NCBI GenBank assembly: GCA_007279945.1
Contig: QYPG01000028.1
Coordinates: forward strand, 40,430-104,429
Reading direction: 5' to 3'
Length of the DNA stretch: 64,000 nt
Origin: Streptomycetaceae bacterium
GTDB taxonomy: Bacteria; Actinomycetota; Actinomycetes; Nanopelagicales; Nanopelagicaceae
The notes under the pieces were generated by a model, which saw only the letters and a program-made list of their open reading frames with translations, was not told where the DNA came from and made no database searches. Position 1 is the first letter of the stretch. Each line of letters begins with the position of its first letter. The translations under genes were made by a program, and so were the position numbers. Below, in pieces: positions 37,154-48,570 of this stretch.

Positions 37154-39826
37154 CTATCCCTTAATTGATTGAGAAATAGCAGTTAGCGCTTCCTGAGCCT
37201 TGTCTGGATTACTGCCACCACCTTGTGCGAAATCATCTTTGCCGCCACCGCCACCGCCGAGGACTACCGAGCCAACTTTAACGAGAGCTCCAGCCTTTAA
37301 TCCTTGCACCCGTGCCTCATCGCTGACAGCTGCGACCAAAACCGGCTTTCCATCGTTGATGCTGATGAGAGCAACAACTGAGTTCGTAGCCTTTGCACGC
37401 AACTCAAGTGCGATTTTACGAAGGTCATCACCAGAAATACCATCACTGAGTTTGACCAGAGTTGCAGTCACGCCATTAATAATCGAAGACGTCTTTGCAA
37501 TCTCACCGATCTGTGCGAAGGCTTGTGAAGATCTAAGCGTAGCTAGCTCTTTCTCAATATCTCTAACCTTGTTTAAAAGATCGGAGATTCTCTCCGGCAG
37601 CTCTTCTGTGCGCGCGCCTTTAATAATCTCAGTAAGAGAGTTCAAAAGAATATGTTCACGCGCTAAGAACTTATAAGCATCGGCTCCAACTAGCGCTTCT
37701 ACACGGCGTACTCCAGCACCGATTGAGGATTCACTTAAAAGTTTAACCACACCAAGCTGGGCAGAGCCAGAAACGTGAGTGCCTCCGCAGAGTTCGCGAG
37801 CCCAATCACCCACACTGACTACGCGCACCTGATCACCGTACTTTTCACCAAAGAGAGCCATGGCTCCAATCTCTTTAGCTTGTGCTTGAGTCATTACTTC
37901 TGCCCGTACCTGTAAATCATCAAGAAGCAATGCGTTGACTCGAGCTTCAACATCATTGAGAACACTGGTGGGAACTGCGCCGGTGGATGGAAAGTCGAAA
38001 CGAAAACGACCGGGTGAGTTCTCAGATCCTGCTTGTGTTGCAGTCTCCCCCAAAATTTCACGGAAAGCTTTATGCACCATATGTGTTGCAGTGTGTGCAC
38101 GAGATATCGCATTACGACGTTCTACATCGATAGTGGCTAACGCTTGATTGCCTACCTCAAATCCACCGTGAACCACTCGACCGCGGTGCACAAAGACTCC
38201 AGGAACAGGAGTTTGTACATCATCAATCTCAACGCTGGTGCCGTTGCCGAAAGAAATGACTCCGCCATCTGCGAGCTGTCCACCGCCTTCAGAGTAAAAA
38301 GGAGTGCGATCTAAAATCACTTCAACTTCATCACCCTCTTGTGCACTGGCCACCAAGATGCCATCCAGAAGAATTGCGGAGATCGAAGCCTCACTCGACG
38401 TCTGGGCGTAGCCAACAAACTCGTTCTTGCCACTTGCATCGGCAACGCTTCGATAAACGCTTACATCGGCATGGCCGCTCTTCTTTGCCCGTGAATCGGC
38501 TTTAGCGCGATCTTTCTGCTCTTTCATCAGCCTTCTAAAGCCTTCCTCATCGACCTCAAGGCCTTCTTCGCGAGCCATTTCTAGAGTTAAATCAAATGGA
38601 AATCCGTAAGTGTCATGAAGTTTGAAGGCATCGGCGCCGGGAAGTATTGTGCTTTTCGACTCCTTTAGCCCAGCACTTGCAACATCGAAAATTGTGGTTC
38701 CACTCTTAAGTGTCTGTAAGAAACTTTCTTCCTCTGAAACGCTTACCGAAAGTATTCGCGCTTTATCACTAATTAGTTCTGGATATTGCGGACCCATTGC
38801 CCCAATAGCGGCAACGGTAAGTTCAGACATGATTGGATCCATTGAGCCCAACAAACGCATATTTCGAATGGTGCGTCGCATCATTCGTCGCAAAACATAC
38901 CCGCGACCTTCGTTACCTGGTGTAACACCATCACCAATAAGCATCGCAGATGTTCGTGCATGGTCTGCGATAACACGTAAAGAAACATCGGATTTAGGAT
39001 TAGCTCCGTACTTCACTCCAGTTAGTTGCGATGCTTTCTTTAAGATCTGCATCGTTGTGTCGATTTCATAAATATTTTCAACGCCCTGTAGCAGTGCGGC
39101 CATGCGTTCTAAACCGAGGCCGGTGTCAATACTTTTGGCTGGAAGTTCACCGAGAATCGGAAAATCATCTTTTCCGCTACCAGCTCCGCGTTCATTCTGC
39201 ATAAACACTAAGTTCCATACTTCCATATAACGATTCTCATCGGCGATAGGTCCGCCATCAGCGCCGTACTCGGGACCACGATCATAGTAAATCTCAGAAC
39301 AAGGACCGCATGGACCAGGTACGCCCATCGACCAGAAATTATCTCCCATACCCATTCTTTGAATTCGTTCTTTAGGTACGCCTATTTTTTTGTGCCAAAT
39401 ATCGGCAGCCTCATCATCATCTAGAAAAACAGTTATCCATAATTTTTCAGGATCAAATCCGTAGCCACCATCATTAGTTGGTCGAGTCAAGAGTTCCCAC
39501 GCTAGAGAAATCGCGCCCTCTTTAAAGTAATCACCGAAAGAAAAATTTCCACACATTTGAAAAAACGAGGCGTGACGAGTTGTCTTACCAACTTCATCGA
39601 TATCTAACGTGCGAACACACTTTTGAACTGAGGTTGCTCGCTGGTATGGCGGCGTGACTTCACCGAGAAAATAAGGTTTGAAAGGAACCATTCCCGCGTT
39701 AACAAGTAATAAGTTTGGGTCATCGGCAATCAAGGAGGCCGACGGTACGACTGTGTGGGTTAAACCCTGGCGATTCTCAGACTCGAAGAAGCGCAGCCAG
39801 CGCGCACGGATCTCGGCGGATTCCAC
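37154..39826 (-). CDS. alaS: Alanyl-tRNA synthetase
   Basis: Class II synthetase of 890 residues charging tRNA-Ala. The catalytic core begins [17 protein letters not shown], the editing domain has the HTATHMVHK zinc motif and the CGGTHVS pair, and a C-terminal coiled region and glycine-rich C-Ala domain ([15 protein letters not shown]) follow. The three parts are all complete. It lies between the DUF948 gene and ruvX. Confidence 0.97.
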   Translation of the reverse strand: MESAEIRARWLRFFESENRQGLTHTVVPSASLIADDPNLLLVNAGMVPFKPYFLGEVTPPYQRATSVQKCVRTLDIDEVGKTTRHASFFQMCGNFSFGDYFKEGAISLAWELLTRPTNDGGYGFDPEKLWITVFLDDDEAADIWHKKIGVPKERIQRMGMGDNFWSMGVPGPCGPCSEIYYDRGPEYGADGGPIADENRYMEVWNLVFMQNERGAGSGKDDFPILGELPAKSIDTGLGLERMAALLQGVENIYEIDTTMQILKKASQLTGVKYGANPKSDVSLRVIADHARTSAMLIGDGVTPGNEGRGYVLRRMMRRTIRNMRLLGSMDPIMSELTVAAIGAMGPQYPELISDKARILSVSVSEEESFLQTLKSGTTIFDVASAGLKESKSTILPGADAFKLHDTYGFPFDLTLEMAREEGLEVDEEGFRRLMKEQKDRAKADSRAKKSGHADVSVYRSVADASGKNEFVGYAQTSSEASISAILLDGILVASAQEGDEVEVILDRTPFYSEGGGQLADGGVISFGNGTSVEIDDVQTPVPGVFVHRGRVVHGGFEVGNQALATIDVERRNAISRAHTATHMVHKAFREILGETATQAGSENSPGRFRFDFPSTGAVPTSVLNDVEARVNALLLDDLQVRAEVMTQAQAKEIGAMALFGEKYGDQVRVVSVGDWARELCGGTHVSGSAQLGVVKLLSESSIGAGVRRVEALVGADAYKFLAREHILLNSLTEIIKGARTEELPERISDLLNKVRDIEKELATLRSSQAFAQIGEIAKTSSIINGVTATLVKLSDGISGDDLRKIALELRAKATNSVVALISINDGKPVLVAAVSDEARVQGLKAGALVKVGSVVLGGGGGGKDDFAQGGGSNPDKAQEALTAISQSIKG

Positions 39827-39835
39827 AGCTCGAGA

Positions 39836-40195
39836 TCACTCAGCCTTCTTCTTGGCACGAGATTTTTTAGCCGATGCTGCAGACAAAAGTGCGCCGGCAA
39901 CCTTAACTGCTGAACCATTCTTATTCAGAAAAGAGTGTGCCGTCTCATTTACTTTATCGGATAAGTCTTCGGCATTCTTGGTGATTCGATTCAAGCTCTT
40001 GAGCGGTCCATTGACGAGAGAAACAGTTGTGTGAACCTCTTCAATCAATGGCGCGGTCTCATCGGTAAGGGACTTGAGAGAAAGCTTGGCCTCATCGATA
40101 AAACGACCTACGCGAATAACTACATAAGCGATAGCGATGGCAATAATAAGCAGGCCACAACTGGCAATAATCGTTGCAATTCCACCTGGACCCAT
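39836..40195 (-). CDS. DUF948 family membrane-anchored protein
   Basis: Small protein of 119 residues with one N-terminal membrane helix (about residues 4-30) and a following amphipathic, coiled-coil-prone region rich in Thr, Leu and Lys, ending in a very basic tail (KKSRAKKKAE). The order aspS-DUF948-alaS is conserved in actinobacteria, but the function is not known. It lies 4 nt from the aspS stop and 9 nt before alaS. Confidence 0.75.
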   Translation of the reverse strand: MGPGGIATIIASCGLLIIAIAIAYVVIRVGRFIDEAKLSLKSLTDETAPLIEEVHTTVSLVNGPLKSLNRITKNAEDLSDKVNETAHSFLNKNGSAVKVAGALLSAASAKKSRAKKKAE

Positions 40196-40199
40196 ATGC

Positions 40200-41951
40200 C
40201 TAGCCTACCTGAGGCCCGGTCTTAGGAGCGCCATCAATACCGCTCTCTTTGCGTTGCGCCGGAGTGATGGGAGTTGGTGCACCAGTTAACGGATCGCCTC
40301 CACTTGCAGTCTTTGGAAATGCGATCACTTCACGAATGGAGTCAGAGCCAGTTAACAGTGCGCACACTCGGTCAAGACCTAAAGCGATTCCACCGTGTGG
40401 AGGGGGGCCATAGTTAAAAGCCTCGAGCAAGAATCCAAACTTACTTACGGCTTCTTCATCACTTAATCCGATTACGCTGAAAACATCTTTCTGCATGGTG
40501 CGATCATGAATTCTTATCGATCCCCCACCGAGTTCAGTTCCGTTAAGAACGATGTCATAAGCATAAGCCAATGCACTGGCTGGGTCACTTGCAAATGTAG
40601 ATGCAAACTCTGGTTTCGGACCAGTGAATGGATGGTGCACTGCAGTCCAACCACCATTATCTGTTGGTTCAAACATTGGTGCATCTACGACCCATAAGAA
40701 CTCCCAAGTACCTGGAGCAATTAGCCCACAACGCTTTCCGATCTCTAATCGAACCGCTCCTAGTAAATTCTGAGATGCCACTCGATCTCCTGCGGCAAAA
40801 AATATTGCATCCCCGACTGCTGCACCTGTTGCTGCAGCAATACCAGCACACTCTTGTTCAGAGAGATTTTTAGCGACCGGTCCACCTAAAGTTCCATCGT
40901 CATTAATCAAAATGTAAGCAAGGCCCTTTGCTCCACGAGCTTTAGCCCAGTCTTGCCACGCATCTAGTTCGCGTCGAGGCGATGCTGCACCCTTTGGCAT
41001 TACAACTGCGCCAACATAGGCTGCCTGGAATACTCGGAAAGTTGTCTGTGCAAAATACTCGGTTTGTTCAGAAAGTTCATTACCGAAGCGCAGATCAGGC
41101 TTGTCTGAACCAAAACGCGACATGGCATCGGCGTACGTCATACGTTGTAAAGGAAGTGGGATGGTGTAACCAATTGCCTCACGCCAAATCTTTGCAACAA
41201 TCTTTTCGGCCACTGCCAAAATATCTTCCTGATCGATAAATGACATCTCTATATCGAGTTGAGTGAACTCAGGCTGGCGATCGGCTCTGAAATCCTCATC
41301 ACGGAAACAACGCGCTATTTGATAATACTTTTCCATACCCGCAACCATCAATAGCTGCTTAAATAACTGTGGGGATTGCGGAAGTGCATACCAGCTACCT
41401 GGTTGCAAGCGAACAGGCACTAAAAAATCACGTGCACCTTCCGGTGTTGATCGAGTCAAATATGGTGTTTCAATTTCCAGAAAATCTTCTTGCTCCATCA
41501 CTCGACGGATCGTTGAGGTTACTTTTGAGCGAAGACGAAGATTTGCGGCTGGCTTTTCACGGCGTAAATCTAAATACCTATACTTAAGACGCACTTCTTC
41601 ACTAATGTCAGAGTCATTTCCGCTATCAACTGGAAATGGCAGTGGTGCAGACTCACTCAACACAACGATTGAATCACCCATTACTTCGATCTCACCGGTA
41701 GGAATTCCAGGATTTTGATTACCATCTGGTCGCGCTAAGACTTCGCCCGTGATTAATAAGCACCATTCAGCGCGTAGAGATCCCGCTAACTTTTCATCGC
41801 GAATAACTACTTGGACCGAACCTGACGCATCACGAAGATCGATGAAAGCAACACCACCATGGTCGCGACGGCGTGAAACCCAACCAGCCAAGGTAACGGT
41901 CTGACCGATATGGGACGTGCGTAGCGATCCGGCTTCGTGGCTTCTTAGCAT
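40200..41951 (-). CDS. aspS: Aspartyl-tRNA synthetase
   Basis: Class II synthetase of 583 residues in the bacterial form: an N-terminal OB-fold anticodon domain ([20 protein letters not shown]), class II motif 2 ([20 protein letters not shown]), an inserted GAD domain, and motif 3 (GLDRVCALL). Whether it also charges tRNA-Asn depends on an Asp-tRNA(Asn) amidotransferase, which is not in this window. It begins 21 nt after the hisS stop. Confidence 0.96.
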   Translation of the reverse strand: MLRSHEAGSLRTSHIGQTVTLAGWVSRRRDHGGVAFIDLRDASGSVQVVIRDEKLAGSLRAEWCLLITGEVLARPDGNQNPGIPTGEIEVMGDSIVVLSESAPLPFPVDSGNDSDISEEVRLKYRYLDLRREKPAANLRLRSKVTSTIRRVMEQEDFLEIETPYLTRSTPEGARDFLVPVRLQPGSWYALPQSPQLFKQLLMVAGMEKYYQIARCFRDEDFRADRQPEFTQLDIEMSFIDQEDILAVAEKIVAKIWREAIGYTIPLPLQRMTYADAMSRFGSDKPDLRFGNELSEQTEYFAQTTFRVFQAAYVGAVVMPKGAASPRRELDAWQDWAKARGAKGLAYILINDDGTLGGPVAKNLSEQECAGIAAATGAAVGDAIFFAAGDRVASQNLLGAVRLEIGKRCGLIAPGTWEFLWVVDAPMFEPTDNGGWTAVHHPFTGPKPEFASTFASDPASALAYAYDIVLNGTELGGGSIRIHDRTMQKDVFSVIGLSDEEAVSKFGFLLEAFNYGPPPHGGIALGLDRVCALLTGSDSIREVIAFPKTASGGDPLTGAPTPITPAQRKESGIDGAPKTGPQVG

Positions 41952-41972
41952 GAGTGGGTAGGGTTCCTATGT

Positions 41973-43223
41973 CTAAAGTTCGTTGATTAAGGAGTCAATC
42001 CTAACCGATGCGGTGGCACCAGTGTTCATCTCTTTTAACTCCACATGGCCACTGGCAATTTCTAAATCTCCAAGTACGACTACGTAGCGTGCCCCACTCT
42101 TATCGGCAGCTTTCATTGCTGCCTTGAGCGCACGATCACCAAAGGCAATCTCCACAGTTTTTTTGCCAGCGCGCAGTGCGGCAGCTATAACAAGTGCGCG
42201 CTCTTTGGCTAACTCCCCTAGTGGAATGATGAGTAGATCGGAGACAAATAATTGGGTAGAGATAACTCCTTCGGCCTCAGCAGCTAAAACTGCCCGATCT
42301 ATGCCCAGACCAAATCCAATTCCAGATAACTCTTGCCCGCCAAGCTCCTGCATCAATCCGTCGTAACGACCCCCACCACCGATGCCAGATTGAGCACCCA
42401 GAAGTTCATGTACAAATTCAAAAGTGGTACCGGTGTAATAATCCAATCCCCGCACCATACGTGGATTAAGAACATATGAAATACCCAAAGCATCCAAGTA
42501 TCTCTTTACTTGTTCAAAGTGAGTGCGCGATGCATCACTCAAGTAGTCCATCAATAGTGGTGCTTTAGCCATAGCTTTTTTCATCGCTTCACGTTTATCA
42601 TCAAATAAACGAAGGGGATTTATCTCTGCCCGAGCGGCAGTAGCTTCATCTAAATCTAAAGCCGCAATAAACTTTAAAAGATCAACTCGATGTGCAGCGC
42701 GGGACTCTGCATCTCCAAGAGATGTTAGCTCCAACCGAAATTTAGTCAGACCTATCGCTCTAAAACCAGCATCTGCTATAGCGATAACTTCTGCATCAAT
42801 GGCTGGATCATCTAAACCGATAGCCTCTATTCCCACTTGATAGAACTGACGGTAGCGACCCGCTTGTGGTCGTTCAGCGCGGAAAAAAGCACCGGCGTAC
42901 CAAACCTTGATCGGTAACGCACCGCGATCTAAATTATGTTCTATCACTGCACGCATAACGCCGGCAGTTCCTTCAGGTCTCAGAGTTAGTGAACGATCTC
43001 CACGATCAGTAAAGGTGTACATCTCTTTTGACACCACATCCGTTGATGCACCCACACCACGCGTAAAAAGCTCTGTGTCTTCAAAGACTGGAAGCTCCAT
43101 CAATGAATAGCCTGCACGGCGTGCAGGGGTGATCAACGCTTCACGAACAAACTCAAAAATATCCGAGCGCGGTGGCATGTATTCACTGACACCTTTTGGT
43201 GCTTGAATCTTTTGTCCGGACAT
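41973..43223 (-). CDS. hisS: Histidyl-tRNA synthetase
   Basis: Class II synthetase of 416 residues. It starts [14 protein letters not shown] and holds motif 2 with [20 protein letters not shown], the histidine loops ([18 protein letters not shown]), and a C-terminal anticodon-binding domain. It overlaps the MBL hydrolase gene by one base, the pair being conserved beside rel in actinobacteria. Confidence 0.97.
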   Translation of the reverse strand: MSGQKIQAPKGVSEYMPPRSDIFEFVREALITPARRAGYSLMELPVFEDTELFTRGVGASTDVVSKEMYTFTDRGDRSLTLRPEGTAGVMRAVIEHNLDRGALPIKVWYAGAFFRAERPQAGRYRQFYQVGIEAIGLDDPAIDAEVIAIADAGFRAIGLTKFRLELTSLGDAESRAAHRVDLLKFIAALDLDEATAARAEINPLRLFDDKREAMKKAMAKAPLLMDYLSDASRTHFEQVKRYLDALGISYVLNPRMVRGLDYYTGTTFEFVHELLGAQSGIGGGGRYDGLMQELGGQELSGIGFGLGIDRAVLAAEAEGVISTQLFVSDLLIIPLGELAKERALVIAAALRAGKKTVEIAFGDRALKAAMKAADKSGARYVVVLGDLEIASGHVELKEMNTGATASVRIDSLINEL

Positions 43224-43885
43224 CAGTAGCGTCCCCTAATCGAATTCAAGTAAGGATTATTCTTTCTCTCATCGGCCATCGTGGTTGTTCGACCATGACC
43301 TGGAAGAACTTTTAGGTGATCAGCTAATGGCAGCACTTTCTTTCTTAGCGTCTCTTCCATATCCTTTGACGAACCTGTTGGTTGATCTGTTCGACCGATT
43401 GAACCAGCAAAGAGAACATCCCCACTGACTACTACCTCATTATTGACTTCAAACATTACTGAACCCGATGTGTGGCCTGGTGCGTGAATCGCTTTAATCG
43501 TGAGTCCCACAATCTCGATAACCTCGCCATTGCGTAATTCTCTTACATCGTGCGGTTCTACAAACTCCAACGCTTGTAATGTCGTAGCAAATTCTGGACT
43601 TACCCAGCGCTCTGGATGGAGAAGGCTCCCCCGATCTTGGCTATGAATATATGCCGGGATGTCGTAGCCATCGGCTATTGGTTTAATCGAAAATGTGTGG
43701 TCTACGTGGCCATGAGTGGCAAGAACAGCAACTGGCTTGAGGGCAAACTCTTCAATGATCGCAGAGAGCTGATGGCTCACATCTGGCATTCCAGGGTCGA
43801 TCACAATGCACTCAGCGCCCTTACCACTGGCTAAAACCCAGCAGTTAGTAGCAAACATAGGGGCGGCGAAAGACTCAATGAGCAC
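43223..43885 (-). CDS. MBL-fold metallo-hydrolase (glyoxalase II-like)
   Basis: Dinuclear-metal hydrolase of 220 residues with THGHVDH at residues about 60-66 (metal-binding His and Asp), [21 protein letters not shown] and the C-terminal LPGHGRTTT. It resembles hydroxyacylglutathione hydrolases, but Actinobacteria lack glutathione, so a thioester of another thiol or a different substrate is likely. Start is GTG at 43885, preceded by a purine-rich AGGGGGTGAGG. It is the first gene of the hisS-to-nusB run. Confidence 0.85.
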   Translation of the reverse strand: MLIESFAAPMFATNCWVLASGKGAECIVIDPGMPDVSHQLSAIIEEFALKPVAVLATHGHVDHTFSIKPIADGYDIPAYIHSQDRGSLLHPERWVSPEFATTLQALEFVEPHDVRELRNGEVIEIVGLTIKAIHAPGHTSGSVMFEVNNEVVVSGDVLFAGSIGRTDQPTGSSKDMEETLRKKVLPLADHLKVLPGHGRTTTMADERKNNPYLNSIRGRY

Positions 43886-43906
43886 TGCGGCCTCACCCCC
43901 TGACGA

Positions 43907-43943
43907 TTGACGCGCAACGGCATGGACAGGGTACCTTTTACCC
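43907..43943 (+). promoter_or_regulatory. Candidate promoter and hairpin between MBL gene and DUF349 gene
   Basis: On the plus strand TTGACG (43907-43912, five of six to the -35 consensus) is followed after 19 nt by TACCTT, a poor -10. A 5-bp perfect inverted repeat GGGTA/TACCC (43929-43943) overlaps it. The minus strand could use TTGAGC and TACCCT in the same stretch. The 159-nt gap between the two divergent genes, the longest in the window, must hold both promoters. Confidence 0.3.
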
Positions 43944-44044
43944 TATTGAAATGCTCAATTCACGCCCTATGAGTTCGCACTCGTAAGGCCAAACGAATAC
44001 ATAGCGACGTTCACTTCGAACAACGCGCTGAAAGGATCACCACC

Positions 44045-45343
44045 ATGACCGATATTAATCCAATGATTCAAGCATCAGCAGCAAGTGCGCTGATTGGAGA
44101 TCCTGCAGCATTTGGTCGCGTCGGCGACGACGGTACTGTCTATGTAAAAACCTCAGAGGGTGAAAAGGCCGTTGGTTCATACCCAGGTAAGACTGCTGAC
44201 GAAGCACTTACTTATTTCGTTCGTAAATTTGAAATGCTGGCCTCCGAAGTCGCACTTCTTGCCGCCCGTATTAAAAGCGGCGCTCTCGTTCCATCAGATG
44301 CCTACGCCGCTGTTAAGAAGCTGCGTGAACAAGTCAAGGAGCTCAATGCCGTTGGTGATCTAGAGGCTTTGTCTTCATCGGTTGAGCAGATAGAACCGCT
44401 CATCGAAGGCCATCGCGAAGCGTATGAGACAAAGAAAGCTGCCGAGAACGCTGCCAAGAAGGCGCGACTAGAGCAGATTATCATTGAAAAAGAAAAGATT
44501 GTTGCCGAAGCTGAATCTCTCGCCCTGTCTGAAAGTTGGAAAGTTACGGGCGATCGCCTGAAGGTTTTGTTGGATGAATGGAAGTCTGCTCCGCGTTTGG
44601 ATAAAAAGAGTGATGCCGATCTGTGGAAACGCTTCTCTTCATCGCGCAATAAATTTGATAAACGTCGCCGTACTCACTTCGCAGCCCTTGAAGCAACGCA
44701 GAGCGTTGTAGCCGATGCCAAAAAGGCGATTATCGCTGAGGCTGAATCACTTGCAACGTCAACTGAGTGGGTGCCAACGGCTAAGAAGTTTAAAACACTT
44801 ATGGATGCATGGAAGGCCTCAGGCCGTGGCAAGCCAAGTGATGATGCCAAGATGTGGGCACGCTTTAAAGCCGCTCAAGATCAATTCTTTACTGCCAAGA
44901 ACGCAGACCTTGAAAAGCGCGATACAACGATGGCCGCAAACCTCATTAAGCGAGAAGAGTTAGTCGTAATTATCGAGGCCTTAGTGCCATTTACAAACGT
45001 GGATGAAGCTAAAAAGGCCTTGCGTGAGCATATGAACTCATGGAGCAAGATCGGTATGACTCATCGCGATAAGCGAACAGCACTCGATGCGCGCGTTCAC
45101 GCCGTTGAGACAGTTATCAAAGAGGCAGAGGCTGAAAATTGGCGCAAGATTGATCCGGCAGGGAAAGCACGAGCAGGTGAGGTCGTTAAGCAACTCTCTG
45201 ATTCGATTGAAAACTACGAGAAGATTGCCGCTAAATCATTAGCTGCCGGAAACTCTAAGAAGGCCAACGAGGCTACTGAGTCCGCTACTGCACGACGTGT
45301 GTGGTTAGCTGATGCCGAGAAAGCCTTAGCTGAGTTCAACTAA
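44045..45343 (+). CDS. DUF349 repeat protein
   Basis: Predicted cytoplasmic, highly charged helical protein of 432 residues. Two clear DUF349 repeats share AEAESLA followed by the W-x(n)-WK spacing: about residues 155-215 and 235-295, and a weaker third at about 305-355. The N-terminal 70 residues include GRVGDDGTVYVKTSEGEKAVG, which is typical of the actinobacterial version. Lys and Glu are very abundant, and a coiled coil is probable. GAAAGGA precedes the ATG. The gene is convergent with rel, where it is conserved in actinobacteria; no function is established. Confidence 0.85.
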   Translation: MTDINPMIQASAASALIGDPAAFGRVGDDGTVYVKTSEGEKAVGSYPGKTADEALTYFVRKFEMLASEVALLAARIKSGALVPSDAYAAVKKLREQVKELNAVGDLEALSSSVEQIEPLIEGHREAYETKKAAENAAKKARLEQIIIEKEKIVAEAESLALSESWKVTGDRLKVLLDEWKSAPRLDKKSDADLWKRFSSSRNKFDKRRRTHFAALEATQSVVADAKKAIIAEAESLATSTEWVPTAKKFKTLMDAWKASGRGKPSDDAKMWARFKAAQDQFFTAKNADLEKRDTTMAANLIKREELVVIIEALVPFTNVDEAKKALREHMNSWSKIGMTHRDKRTALDARVHAVETVIKEAEAENWRKIDPAGKARAGEVVKQLSDSIENYEKIAAKSLAAGNSKKANEATESATARRVWLADAEKALAEFN

Positions 45344-45357
45344 CTAATTATTAGTTG
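45337..45357. other. Short palindrome across the DUF349/rel stop codons
   Basis: CAACTAA (45337-45343) and TTAGTTG (45351-45357) are perfect inverted repeats around a 7-nt AT loop. The left arm contains the DUF349 stop and the loop holds the rel stop on the other strand. The stem is short and AT-rich, so it is at best a weak bidirectional terminator. Confidence 0.3.
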
Positions 45358-47506
45358 TTCGATAGACGTCATAGACGCCTTCGATACTACGCACTGCACC
45401 CAGTACTGCATCAAGATGAGTTGCATCTGCCATTTCAAAAGTAAATCTGGAGAATGCGGTTCGATCTTTTGATGTACTCACTGAGGCACTCAAAATATTG
45501 ACGTGTTGGTCAGAGAGTGTGCGCGTAACATCGGCCAATAGAGAAGCTCTATCGAGCGCCTCCACTTGAATATTTACTAAGAAAATCGATCCTGCGCCTG
45601 TACGCCAACTTACTTTAACAACACGGTCCAATTGAGTTTCACGTAGATCATTTGCGTTAACACAATCAGCTCTATGGATTGAAACACCGCTGCCTTTTGT
45701 GATAAATCCCATGATGTCGTCACCAGGTACTGGAGTACAACATCTAGCTAATTTGACCAATACATCATCGGCGCCTTCAACATCAACAGCATTACTTGAA
45801 CGACGTTCCGCAGGTGCACGAGTTGGAAGTACATCCATGGTTGGTTCAGGATGCGAGTCCTCTCCCCCAAGTGCAATTACTAACTTATCGATGATCGATG
45901 CGGCAGAGACATGTCCATCGCCTACCGCTGAATACAATCCCTCGATATCGCTATAACGAAGTTCGTGTGCGAGCTCTAATAATGAATGACCGGCAAAAAT
46001 CTTTTGCAAAGGTAAGCCGGCCTTTCGCATCTGACGTGCAATCGATTCTCGTCCCGCATCGATAGCTTCCTCCCGACGCTCTTTACTAAACCAGGCTTTA
46101 ATCTTTGAACGTGCACGAGGGCTCTGCACAAAGTTAAGCCAATCTCGACTTGGACCAGCATGCTCGCCCTTATTAGTGACGATCTCAACAACGTCCCCGT
46201 TATTAAGGCGTGATTCAAGTGGCACCAATCGCCCATTAACTTTCGCACCAGCGCATCTAATTCCAACGTCGGTATGGACTGAGAAAGCAAAATCCACCGG
46301 TGTTGAACCACCAGGCAGGGCTACAACACTTCCCTTTGGCGTGAATACGAAAACTTCTGGCGAGCCTAAATCAAAGCGTAATGACTCCAAAAATTCAGAT
46401 GGGTCCTCAGTCTCCTTCTGCCATTCATGTAGTTGACGCAGCCATAACATCTCAGGGGAGGTCTCATTATTTTCATGGCCTTGTTTATATTTCCAATGCG
46501 CAGCAATACCGTATTCAGCTCGAGAATGCATGTCATATGTACGAATCTGAATTTCAATCGCCTTACCAGTGGGTCCGATTACGGTGGTGTGCAGAGATTG
46601 ATATAAGTTAAATTTTGGCATCGCAATATAGTCTTTGAATCGACCAGGGACCGGCGACCATCTTGCGTGAATAGAGCCCAAAACCCCATAACAATCTCGG
46701 ACATCATCGACTAAAACGCGAATTCCAACTAAATCATAGATGTCATTAAATTCGCGGCCTCTTACCACCATCTTTTGATAGACCGAGAAGAAGTGTTTCT
46801 TTCTTCCTGTAACAGTGGCGTGAATTGAATCTGTAGCTAAATCTTCAGTGACTATTCCGATTACTTGAGTGGTGAGCAAATCACGTGAAGGAGATCTCTC
46901 AGCGACTAGTCGTGAAATCTCTTCAAACTTCTTGGGCTCGAGAACTTCAAAAGATAAATCCTCTAACTCCCACTTAATAGCATTCATTCCAAGCCGGTGC
47001 GCTAAAGGTGCATATATGTCTAAGGTTTCGCGTGCCTTTCTTTCAGCACTCTCCTGACTTACAAAGCCCCATGTTCTGGCGTTATGAAGTCGATCAGCCA
47101 ACTTGATTACCAGTACTCGAATATCGCGAGACATTGCAACTACCATCTTGCGTACGGTTTCTGCCTCAGCGGTCGGACCATATGTAAGGCGATCTAGTTT
47201 TGTGACGCCATCAACTAAGTTGGCGATCTCATCACCAAAATCACGCCGAAGCTCTTTTAACGAGTAAGCCGTGTCTTCGACTGTGTCATGTAATAGCGCT
47301 GCGATGACGGTCTCTGAGTTAAGACCTAACTCGGCCAAGATCTGGGCAACGGCGACTGGATGAGTTATATATCGCTCTCCAGATTTGCGAAACTGACCCT
47401 CGTGGGCTTTTTCCGCGACCAGAAAGGCGCGTTCGAGATCTGCGCCATTGCTTGTGGCATGGTTTTCCTTGAGCGCACTAATTACCGGTGCAATCAAGGT
47501 ATCCAC
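45344..47506 (-). CDS. rel: Bifunctional (p)ppGpp synthetase/hydrolase Rel
   Basis: Makes and degrades the stringent-response alarmones. The 720-residue protein has an HD hydrolase domain with ALLHDTVEDT, a synthetase domain with NDIYDLVGIRVLVDD and YQSLHTTVIGPTG, the EYGIAAHWKYK block, a TGS domain (FVFTPKGSVVALPGG), and C-terminal zinc-finger-like (RCCTPVPGD) and ACT domains. The hydrolase HD residues are kept, so it is bifunctional and not a RelA-only enzyme. secF ends 11 nt upstream; the usual apt gene between them is absent. Confidence 0.96.
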   Translation of the reverse strand: MDTLIAPVISALKENHATSNGADLERAFLVAEKAHEGQFRKSGERYITHPVAVAQILAELGLNSETVIAALLHDTVEDTAYSLKELRRDFGDEIANLVDGVTKLDRLTYGPTAEAETVRKMVVAMSRDIRVLVIKLADRLHNARTWGFVSQESAERKARETLDIYAPLAHRLGMNAIKWELEDLSFEVLEPKKFEEISRLVAERSPSRDLLTTQVIGIVTEDLATDSIHATVTGRKKHFFSVYQKMVVRGREFNDIYDLVGIRVLVDDVRDCYGVLGSIHARWSPVPGRFKDYIAMPKFNLYQSLHTTVIGPTGKAIEIQIRTYDMHSRAEYGIAAHWKYKQGHENNETSPEMLWLRQLHEWQKETEDPSEFLESLRFDLGSPEVFVFTPKGSVVALPGGSTPVDFAFSVHTDVGIRCAGAKVNGRLVPLESRLNNGDVVEIVTNKGEHAGPSRDWLNFVQSPRARSKIKAWFSKERREEAIDAGRESIARQMRKAGLPLQKIFAGHSLLELAHELRYSDIEGLYSAVGDGHVSAASIIDKLVIALGGEDSHPEPTMDVLPTRAPAERRSSNAVDVEGADDVLVKLARCCTPVPGDDIMGFITKGSGVSIHRADCVNANDLRETQLDRVVKVSWRTGAGSIFLVNIQVEALDRASLLADVTRTLSDQHVNILSASVSTSKDRTAFSRFTFEMADATHLDAVLGAVRSIEGVYDVYRTTNN

Positions 47507-47517
47507 AAGGAAATCCT

Positions 47518-48570
47518 TTACTTGCGGCCTTTACGCTTTGGCTGATTACGTGGTCCACGTGGACGATCGATCAGATCAACTGCCGCTGGAGTTATTGTGC
47601 TAGCTATCACGCCGCGACCATTGACTCGCTTAGCTAAAGCCACCATCGCCGGCTCCTTCTCACGCAACTGCGCCAAAACTGGAGGTGCGATGAAGACCGA
47701 AGAATAAGTACCAACGGTTAATCCGATGAATAAGGCAAGTGAAAGATCCTTGAGTGTTCCAGCTCCCAGTAATCCTGCGCCTACAAACAAAATCGAGGCA
47801 ACTGGCAAAAGCGCAATCAGGGACGTATTGAAAGAGCGAACTAACGTCTGATTAACGGCAAGATTAGTTGCCTGTGAATATGTCTGCTTAGAGCTAGCAG
47901 TGATGGTTCGTGTATTTTCACGAATCTTGTCAAAGACAACGACGGTGTCATAAAGAGAGTAACCCAAGATTGTAAGGAAACCGATAACCGTTGCTGGCGT
48001 GACATCAAAGCCAACCAAGGCATAAATTCCTACGGTGATGAAAACATCGTGTACTACTGCCACAATCGCGGCAACGGCCATCTTAGGTTCAAAGGCCATC
48101 GCTAGATAGAGCATGACGCAGATCAAGAAACCAATGAGACCATACAAAGCCTTGCGGGTAATCTCCTTACCCCATGATGGTCCAACTATTTGTGAATCAA
48201 TTGACTCTGTTGTTACAGAAAATTTAGTCGCAAGTGCATCTTGCACTGCATTATTTTGAGCGTTATCAAGTGCACTTGTTTGCACACGGACTTTGTCGCT
48301 TCCAATATTTTGAACAATTAACTCTCCAGGAATTCCTGTTGCGGTTACAGCTGCGCGTGCATCCTCGATCGATGCGTGGGCTTTCGTGACGGTAAATGAG
48401 GAACCACCTTTGAATTCAATACCAAGGTGTAAACCCTGAAGACTCAGCGCTCCAATAGAAGCCAAGATAAAGAAAGCTGAAATTGAGTACCAACGACGAC
48501 GTCGACCAATAAAATCAACGGAAGTTTCGCCGCGATAGAGACGTCCACCTAGACCTGAGAGCTTTGACAT
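47518..48570 (-). CDS. secF: Protein translocase subunit SecF
   Basis: Inner-membrane RND-type partner of SecD that aids proton-driven protein export through SecYEG. The 350-residue protein has six membrane spans, an extracytoplasmic P-domain after the first helix (HLGIEFKGGSSFTV), and the conserved LGYSLYDTVVVFDKIREN in helix 5. The C-terminus is strongly basic (PKRKGRK). It overlaps secD by one base. Confidence 0.96.
   Translation of the reverse strand: MSKLSGLGGRLYRGETSVDFIGRRRRWYSISAFFILASIGALSLQGLHLGIEFKGGSSFTVTKAHASIEDARAAVTATGIPGELIVQNIGSDKVRVQTSALDNAQNNAVQDALATKFSVTTESIDSQIVGPSWGKEITRKALYGLIGFLICVMLYLAMAFEPKMAVAAIVAVVHDVFITVGIYALVGFDVTPATVIGFLTILGYSLYDTVVVFDKIRENTRTITASSKQTYSQATNLAVNQTLVRSFNTSLIALLPVASILFVGAGLLGAGTLKDLSLALFIGLTVGTYSSVFIAPPVLAQLREKEPAMVALAKRVNGRGVIASTITPAAVDLIDRPRGPRNQPKRKGRK

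Noticed and set aside
37244..37262. Short tandem CCG-rich repeat in alaS
   Set aside because: It encodes the normal glycine-rich stretch of the C-terminal AlaRS domain and is not a separate repeat element.
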